From assembly GCA_947653315.1 (NCBI GenBank), contig CANTGP010000079.1, positions 1 to 10,455 of the forward strand: DNA of 10,455 nt. Direction: 5' to 3'. This document shows positions 6,048-10,455 of this stretch, in pieces. Within the stretch, counting starts at the first letter, position 1. Each line of letters begins with the position of its first letter. A program made the position numbers and the translations under genes. The DNA comes from an uncultured Lachnospiraceae bacterium (lineage in GTDB: Bacteria; Bacillota; Clostridia; Lachnospirales; Lachnospiraceae). The notes under the pieces are model-generated. The model worked only from the letters and a program-made list of their open reading frames with translations, searched no databases and was not told the DNA's origin.

Positions 6048-7254
6048 CCTCTATCTGTTTATCCCCTTTCTTCCCGTCCGGCAATGCCGCCGGAGCACGT
6101 CCTGCCACCGCATCGCTGTATTCCGACTTTTTGTTGAAAATTTCCGTCTCTATCTGACTGACGTTTCTTTGGTTATCCACCGCACTTTTCTGTGCGCCAA
6201 GCAGGGCGGCATAATACGTTTCGCCTTTTTCGTATTCCTGCAGGTTTCCGTTTCCGTCCAATGCTTTTAGGGCAAACATTTCCGATACCCTGTCCGGAGA
6301 CGTATTGCTGTCGGCAATCATCCTGACAAAATCCCCCGCCTGGTTTTGGAATACATTCCAACATTGGTTGATTTCATCCATTGCCTGACTGTAACCCATT
6401 ACCAGCTTATCGCTTTCCTCTTTCTTCTTCTCCGCTGCCTCCCTCTCCGCGTCCGTTTTGGCTTCTTTTATTTCTTTATCCAATTTATCCCGGTCAATGG
6501 CGTTAATCAGTTTGGTCACGGTTCCCTGGTAAACATTTAACTGGGAACTGCCGATTCTTTTTAACTGTGCCAGACTGTTTTCAAGCCCTCCTTTGGCAGC
6601 CCCCAAACGGCTTTCCATTTGGCTGATTTCGCCGCGCAGCGCTTTTAATCTTTCCGCTTTCAGCCGCGCCTGTTCGGAAAGGCTTTGTCCGTTACCATCC
6701 TTAATGCTGCTTCCCACTAACATCGGCGCCACGTTAGCCGCCATCATGTCAAGTACCCTTGCCAGCCCTTCGGGTGTCCCGTGATTGGTGGCGCGGACGT
6801 CCACATGGTACTTTGCCGAATTATCGGAACTTCTCGTATTGGACTGGTGGGCGCTGATGCTGCCGGTCACACTGACTTTTACGATACCGAGATTAACGCT
6901 TCCGGTAATCGATGCCCCCATATCCATGGAAGATTCCTGCCGTTCGCTCTGTTTTACTTCCATATCGAATAAAATATTTACTTCATCCACCTGAAGATTG
7001 GGAATGGGCACGATTGCCAGCAGTGGAATGTCCACTTTCATTTCATCCAAATTACTGGTTCCGTCTTCGTTCGCACTGCGTTTCTGGTACCCAAATGCTA
7101 CCGTCTGTACTTTTCCTTCCCCGTCAAATCCTACACGGTTTATAAAGTCTGCCGTGGAATTGGCCAGTAAGGTACTGGCGTCCGCCGCCGCCCTTAAGGG
7201 GGCTCCGATTAACTGATCCATCTGTAATCCTGCAAATTGTTCCGCAATTGCCAT
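6034..7254 (-). CDS. DUF2589-family protein with central coiled coil (second, larger copy)
   Basis: A 406-residue protein. Residues ~8-105 are a clear DUF2589 domain: FAGLQMDQLIGAPLRAAADA, then VQTVAFGYQ, then IPLLAIVPIPNLQVDEVNI and LFDMEV. Residues ~110-185 add a Gly/Ser-rich beta region (MGASITGSVNLGIVKVSVTG) that is typical of longer family members. Residues ~190-285 are Lys/Glu/Ala-rich and helical, probably a coiled coil, followed by more helix and a polar, charged tail ending QIEDEPG. It has no signal peptide or membrane helix. A GTG codon at 7275 would add seven residues, but AAGGAGGA at about 7267-7261 is correctly spaced for the ATG at 7254, so I start there. The stop overlaps the next gene by 14 bases. 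With the first DUF2589 gene it forms a divergent pair with the same domain order, suggesting hetero-oligomers. Biochemical function is unknown. Confidence 0.88.
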   Translation of the reverse strand: MAIAEQFAGLQMDQLIGAPLRAAADASTLLANSTADFINRVGFDGEGKVQTVAFGYQKRSANEDGTSNLDEMKVDIPLLAIVPIPNLQVDEVNILFDMEVKQSERQESSMDMGASITGSVNLGIVKVSVTGSISAHQSNTRSSDNSAKYHVDVRATNHGTPEGLARVLDMMAANVAPMLVGSSIKDGNGQSLSEQARLKAERLKALRGEISQMESRLGAAKGGLENSLAQLKRIGSSQLNVYQGTVTKLINAIDRDKLDKEIKEAKTDAEREAAEKKKEESDKLVMGYSQAMDEINQCWNVFQNQAGDFVRMIADSNTSPDRVSEMFALKALDGNGNLQEYEKGETYYAALLGAQKSAVDNQRNVSQIETEIFNKKSEYSDAVAGRAPAALPDGKKGDKQIEDEPG

Positions 7255-7284
7255 AAAAATTCCTCCTTCCTGCACAGAAACCTG

Positions 7285-7902
7285 TTATGAATGCATAACC
7301 GTCTTTAATTCATTTACCGCAACGATTCCAGTCAAAGGTGTATTTCGGTAAGCCGATAATTCCCCTCTGATTTCTTCCACCTCCTCCGGTGTCTTCTTTA
7401 CGAATCCCGTGGTTTGGAAGTATGCTTCCGTCACTTTTTCCTCCCGGTCATCCACAACAATTACCTGCCTGCATGCCGCAACATAAATATCATCTTCCTT
7501 AAGCTGTATGATAATGACAAAATCCAGTCTCCGCGAATCGCTGTCATTTTCATCGCCGGATTCCCTGCATCTCATACCGCCAACGGTAATGCTCGGCTCA
7601 TCATGAATGGTAAACCGGATTTCCTTCTCCCCATCCCCTTCTTCCGGCAAAACGTCGTAAGCCTGCCGGAAAAGATTCGTAGGATCTTCGGAATCGCCGT
7701 ATTTCGCAAACAAATCTTCCCATTCTTCTTCTTTCTTTAATGCGCCGTATATCCTGTCCGACCGCTCAAACCATTCCACTTTTGCATTTCCGTCCGCCAT
7801 GGCATTTTCCACCACGATGTCAAACTTGTGTCCTATCCTTTTATTTTGGCTGTCCGTGACTGACATTACATTACATACTTTTATTTCCATAATTGTTTTC
7901 AT
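7285..7902 (-). CDS. Acidic soluble protein of unknown family
   Basis: A 205-residue protein I cannot place in a family. It begins with a beta-like segment (MEIKVCNVMSVTDSQNKR) and is strongly acidic. It contains an Asp/Glu/Ser-rich linker around 115-123 (ESGDENDSD), between strands that read FTIHDEPSITVGGMRC and LDFVIIIQLKEDDIYVAACRQVIVVDD. The pattern suggests an all-beta or alpha/beta fold. There is no signal peptide, membrane segment or recognisable catalytic motif. The ATG at 7902 overlaps a TGA of the K-rich upstream frame as ATGA, consistent with coupling. Met5 (codon at 7890) is an alternative, with AGAAAGGA about eleven bases upstream. It lies 30 bases before the second DUF2589 gene. 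Likely an accessory subunit of the DUF2589 group, inferred from position only. Confidence 0.75.
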   Translation of the reverse strand: MKTIMEIKVCNVMSVTDSQNKRIGHKFDIVVENAMADGNAKVEWFERSDRIYGALKKEEEWEDLFAKYGDSEDPTNLFRQAYDVLPEEGDGEKEIRFTIHDEPSITVGGMRCRESGDENDSDSRRLDFVIIIQLKEDDIYVAACRQVIVVDDREEKVTEAYFQTTGFVKKTPEEVEEIRGELSAYRNTPLTGIVAVNELKTVMHS

Positions 7903-7917
7903 CCTTTCTTACTAATT

Positions 7918-8062
7918 ACTTCTTTGCTTTTTCTTTGTCCTTTTTTGTCTTTTCTTTTTTCTCTTTTATTTCTTTTTTCCTTTTTTCTTTGTTCCTTTTT
8001 TCTTTTTTCCTTTTTTTCTTTGTTATCTTTTCCTTTTTGTCTTTTCTTTGTTTCTTTTATTC
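7918..8062. repeat. Polypurine/polypyrimidine low-complexity tract
   Basis: About 145 bases with almost only T and C on the plus strand, made of irregular T-runs separated by C, CC or TG. It includes a perfect 21-base mirror repeat at 7992-8012 centred on the C at 8002 (T6 on each side, then CC, then TT). Mirror-symmetric polypurine tracts can form triplex (H-) DNA, and the T-runs are prone to replication slippage. On the minus strand one frame reads through the whole tract as Lys/Glu/Arg codons. It covers the end of the 107-residue gene and the gap before the next gene. Composition is unlike the rest of the window. Confidence 0.85.
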
Positions 8063-8346
8063 CAAAATGTCCGGAGTGTCCGCAGCGGATTGAAAACAGA
8101 TTTTTTTCTTTTTGGCAGGAATTCCAAACCAATAATGTTTACGCTATCCACCCAAACCCACATTTCCCCGCCGGCATTCCGAAGTTCCGCATCCGACTGT
8201 AAATCCAGCATAAGCCGCAAATTCATCTCCTCCGCCAATTCTTCCGCATGAAGAAATATTTTCTGCCGGATGCGTTCCTGTTCTTCCCTGCGCAGCCTTT
8301 CCTTTTCCTTCCTTTTTCTTCCCATCCACAACCTTTTTTTATTCAT
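8023..8346 (-). CDS. Small charged protein of unknown family, 3' end in polypurine tract
   Basis: A 107-residue protein that I do not recognise. Residues ~8-45 form a very basic, then amphipathic, helix (KRKEKERLRREEQERIRQK...). A compact segment follows (LMLDLQSDAELRNAGGEMWVWVDSVNIIGLEFL), which looks like a small folded domain. The rest is Lys/Arg-rich, and the frame stops at TAA 8023-8025 inside a purine-rich tract. The ATG at 8346 overlaps the preceding stop by eight bases. Met8 (codon at 8325) has a better AAGG site and could be the true start. The +1 frame stays open from 8132 through the tract to 7899, and its TGA overlaps the next gene's ATG at 7902. The gene may therefore originally, or sometimes, end there with a long Lys/Glu/Arg tail of 50 or more residues. 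Position between the DUF2589 genes suggests a partner protein. Confidence 0.6.
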   Translation of the reverse strand: MNKKRLWMGRKRKEKERLRREEQERIRQKIFLHAEELAEEMNLRLMLDLQSDAELRNAGGEMWVWVDSVNIIGLEFLPKRKKSVFNPLRTLRTFWNKRNKEKTKRKR

Positions 8347-9196
8347 AATCTTTATCCAATCCTGCTTCGATTTCCTTATTCATGATCTTTTCCTGATATT
8401 CCATAATCCGGTTTGCAATGTTGGACTGCGCCATCAGGTATTTATCCTTGTCAAACTCCCTCGTTACTTCCTCATAGGCATCATAGCTGATTTGCTGCAT
8501 CCGCTCCTGCTCCGTAATCATATCCGAAATCTTTTGGTAAAGCTGTTTCAGCTTCTTGATTTTCGCCTTCATCTTGGAAACCTGCTGCCAGGTATCCTTC
8601 TGTTCCACGGTTCCCAAATTTCCGTCTATCGCCACCGGAGTGGTATCCGTTTTCTTGGCAATCTGGTTGGAACTGAACAAATCCGTCAGCCGCATGATAC
8701 CTTCCGTCGCAGGCAGGGAAGAAATCCGCATCCGGTAATTGACGCGGGGAAGAAAATCGCTTTCCCTCTGCTCCGGGGAACAGATACGCGCCATAATCCG
8801 GCAGTTTCCTTCTTCCCCCTTTTCCGCCATTACTTCGGTGGAGAAATCAATTTCCGCCTTTTCCACATTCAAATTGGTAATGGGAACAATCGACAAAAGG
8901 GGAACCTGCATTTGGAGGTTGTCCACACTATACCCCTCATCGCCTTCCGGACGGACCTGTTCGTAGGCAATATTCATGTTATTTAACCGCACCGTTTCTT
9001 CCTGCCCATTCTGCCGCAGGGTACCCATACTTTTAATGGCATCCACAACCTGCGCACGCAACTGCTGGTTGGATTTGGCAAGGGCATGCAAAGGCGCATA
9101 AACCAAATCATCCAACGGAATAAAATCACTGTCCTTATAACCTTCCTGTCCGCTGCCGCCCGCAGCTTCTTCCCGGTATTCCCTGTCTTCCGCCAA
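8339..9196 (-). CDS. DUF2589-family protein with C-terminal coiled coil (first copy)
   Basis: A 285-residue soluble protein. After an acidic, disordered-looking tail (1-23), residues ~24-130 match DUF2589: the FIPLDDLVYAPLHALAKSN helix, a strand set, and the family core QVPLLSIVPITNLNVEKAEI followed by DFSTEV. The second DUF2589 protein of this operon carries the equivalent core IPLLAIVPIPNLQVDEVNI. Residues ~200-280 are highly charged and helical, probably a coiled coil. There is no signal peptide or membrane segment. The start is TTG at 9196, chosen because AGGAGG lies eight bases upstream. The stop overlaps the next gene's ATG by eight bases. The function of DUF2589 is unknown; the coiled coil suggests oligomerisation, perhaps with the other DUF2589 protein. 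Lying directly behind a wall hydrolase suggests the product must pass, or act at, the cell wall, but this is inference. Confidence 0.85.
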   Translation of the reverse strand: MAEDREYREEAAGGSGQEGYKDSDFIPLDDLVYAPLHALAKSNQQLRAQVVDAIKSMGTLRQNGQEETVRLNNMNIAYEQVRPEGDEGYSVDNLQMQVPLLSIVPITNLNVEKAEIDFSTEVMAEKGEEGNCRIMARICSPEQRESDFLPRVNYRMRISSLPATEGIMRLTDLFSSNQIAKKTDTTPVAIDGNLGTVEQKDTWQQVSKMKAKIKKLKQLYQKISDMITEQERMQQISYDAYEEVTREFDKDKYLMAQSNIANRIMEYQEKIMNKEIEAGLDKDYE

Positions 9197-9237
9197 TGTT
9201 CCTACCTCCTATCCTGCGGACTTATGGGATATTTCCA

Positions 9238-10272
9238 TTATCCCATAAAAAGCGCCCTTTCTTCTTCCCTGCGCCGCACCAGTCCGGCGAGGACTTTTCC
9301 GCCGCCCTTATTGTACTGGAGCATTTTATCCGCCACGGTATCCGCATCCCTGCCCGTTACCAACTTCTGCAGATTGCCGTTTCCGCAGTTATAACAAAAA
9401 CTGGTCAAGGCATCGAAACGGTTTTGGGTCAACGGGAAAGTAATCAATCCCTTTTTCAAGCAATTGTTCACATAATCCCCGTATTTTTTCAAATCCTCCT
9501 TCAGCAATGCCTTTGCCGCATCCTCGGAAGCCAGCCTGTCCCCGGGATTCACTCCCGCCGTATGCCCGTACCCAATCGTCCACACGCCTGCCGGACACTT
9601 ATAAGCCTCTAAACGGCATCCTTCAAACCCGGCAACCAATTCCACACACCGGTCCGAAACCTTCATTTCCCCTGCCGTCTTCGCCGTCCCAACGCCGGAA
9701 ATCACCCCATGCATTGCAGCACTGACATCCGCCCGGAAACCGTCCATGGAATAACCGCACTGCAGCCCCTCCCAAAGATGATCGGGATCGCCATGTCCGG
9801 AAGCAATTCCCCTTTCATGCCCCTCCTTATGGCTGACAATAACCCCGTCCGCAAGGGGATCCAGCCCGAATTCCCTGCAAAGAAACGCAAACAACTCCAC
9901 CGCCGCATCATACGTCCTTTTTACCACAGCCAACGCCGCATCCCTGACGGAACAGGTAAAGGAAGCGCCCCCCGTATACTTCAAACAGGAAGGCTCACAC
10001 ATCTCCACCCCAATATGAGTATCGTTGGAACTCCCTCCCCCATGCCATGCCCGGTGGTCCCAGGGCAGGGTTTGGTACACCTTCCCCGTATTGCCGTCAA
10101 TAAAAGCATGGACACATGCCCTCGCCGCATCCGGACGGTTCCACTGACGCATAAACACCTCCGCCGAAGGCTGGGGACAACCTACGCTGTGCAGCATTAG
10201 CCCCCGTACCTTAATCTTCCTCCCTGCCTGAAAGCAGGGATTTTTTGTCAGAATACTCTCCAAAATTTCCAT
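9238..10272 (-). CDS. Two-domain endolysin-like enzyme: PGRP/amidase plus GH24 lysozyme
   Basis: A 344-residue peptidoglycan hydrolase with two catalytic modules. Residues ~15-175 look like a PGRP/Amidase_2 domain (N-acetylmuramoyl-L-alanine amidase, cutting glycan from stem peptide). Candidate zinc ligands are His28 in the LMLHSVG strand and His160 in SGHGDPDHLW; an Asp lies where T7-type amidases have the last ligand. Residues ~203-343 are a GH24 phage-type lysozyme: the catalytic Glu217 in GFEG, then YKCPAGVWTIGYGHT at 224-238. Cys226 sits where T4 lysozyme has Asp20, a substitution common in phage endolysins. The C-terminal helices and LVRRREEERALF end are typical of GH24. There is no signal peptide or membrane segment, so export would need a holin, lysis or an unseen route. 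The ATG at 10272 has AGGAGG seven bases upstream. It is the first gene of the operon, 41 bases before the DUF2589 gene. Family assignment is firm; its role outside a prophage is inferred. Confidence 0.93.
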   Translation of the reverse strand: MEILESILTKNPCFQAGRKIKVRGLMLHSVGCPQPSAEVFMRQWNRPDAARACVHAFIDGNTGKVYQTLPWDHRAWHGGGSSNDTHIGVEMCEPSCLKYTGGASFTCSVRDAALAVVKRTYDAAVELFAFLCREFGLDPLADGVIVSHKEGHERGIASGHGDPDHLWEGLQCGYSMDGFRADVSAAMHGVISGVGTAKTAGEMKVSDRCVELVAGFEGCRLEAYKCPAGVWTIGYGHTAGVNPGDRLASEDAAKALLKEDLKKYGDYVNNCLKKGLITFPLTQNRFDALTSFCYNCGNGNLQKLVTGRDADTVADKMLQYNKGGGKVLAGLVRRREEERALFMG

Positions 10273-10279
10273 ACCATAT

Positions 10280-10285
10280 CCTCCT
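10280..10285 (-). promoter_or_regulatory. Ribosome binding site of the first operon gene
   Basis: On the minus strand this reads AGGAGG, followed by a seven-base spacer (ATATGGT) and the ATG at 10272. It fixes the start of the endolysin-like gene and indicates strong initiation. Confidence 0.8.
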
Positions 10286-10302
10286 TTTCATCCGGTATGT
10301 AA

Positions 10303-10340
10303 ACATAATACGATATTATGTAAAAGCATCTTTCCGCCAA
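10303..10340 (-). promoter_or_regulatory. Candidate operon promoter overlapped by a 19-base operator-like dyad
   Basis: On the minus strand, TTGGCG (10340-10335) is followed by a 16-base spacer and TAATAT (10318-10313), a plausible sigma-A-type -35/-10 pair. It would start transcription about 30-35 bases before the first ATG. The stretch 10303-10321 is a perfect dyad, ACATAATA and TATTATGT around a three-base centre. It covers the -10 hexamer and the likely start site. That placement suits a dimeric repressor that blocks the promoter. The regulator is not in the window. The dyad is seen directly; its function as promoter and operator is inferred from position. Confidence 0.4.
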
Positions 10341-10455
10341 TTTAGGGCTGGGGAGGGGGAAAGGGGAGGACGCACATAGCGGGAGGGGGATGGCCTGTAT
10401 GGTTTTGACCGCCCCGGGGTTTTTGGTTGCCCGTGCCTGTGACTGTTCAAACCTG

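Noticed and set aside
8270..8986. 238-codon plus-strand frame
   Set aside because: Shadow opposite the first DUF2589 gene; His/Leu/Phe-rich, with no start signal and no recognisable domain.
10405..10425. Rho-independent terminator around the CCCCGGGG palindrome followed by T5 on the plus strand
   Set aside because: The palindrome has no loop, so it cannot form a usable hairpin, and no plus-strand gene ends there.
10335..10455. Relic of the left-end repeat in the G-rich sequence upstream of the operon
   Set aside because: Shares only short strings such as ACGCAC and AGCGGGAG with the repeats; no continuous alignment could be made by eye. I see no other feature in this stretch.

Overview
This window looks like a low-to-mid GC Bacillota (Clostridia) chromosome, with Lachnospiraceae as my best guess. 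The reasons are strong AGGAGG-type ribosome binding sites, occasional TTG starts, STAS/SpoIIE-type partner-switching proteins, and tight ATGA-coupled gene borders. No rRNA, tRNA or CRISPR array is visible, and no transposase is seen.

Twelve genes all lie on the minus strand, from about 10272 down to 559. Most junctions overlap or have gaps under 50 bases, so they form one probable operon. In transcription order they are: a two-domain endolysin-like enzyme (PGRP-type amidase plus GH24 lysozyme); a DUF2589 protein starting with TTG; a small charged protein whose 3' end runs into a long polypurine tract; an acidic protein of unknown family; a second, larger DUF2589 protein; a small unknown protein; a STAS anti-sigma-factor antagonist; a membrane-anchored DUF3574-like protein; a DMT/EamA transporter; a small polytopic membrane protein; a large protein combining that same membrane domain with a SpoIIE/PP2C phosphatase and an RsbW-like ATPase; and a short glucosaminidase-like protein. 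A 19-base operator-like dyad overlaps a candidate promoter just upstream of the first gene.

The last 540 bases (1-540), downstream of the operon, hold three copies of a repeat of about 105-134 bp in alternating orientation. Between copies 2 and 3 sits a segment with two perfect hairpins whose hexaloops are ACGGAT and ATGGAT on the plus strand. These match the CsrA/RsmA recognition pattern.

How the genes may work together (inference): two DUF2589 proteins and their unknown companions are flanked by cell-wall hydrolases and linked to a phosphatase/kinase/STAS partner-switching module tied to a membrane sensor. No sigma factor, holin or signal peptide on the hydrolases is visible. One reading is a signal-controlled programme that makes the DUF2589 proteins and releases or assembles them with local wall cutting. 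I do not recognise this combination as a described system.
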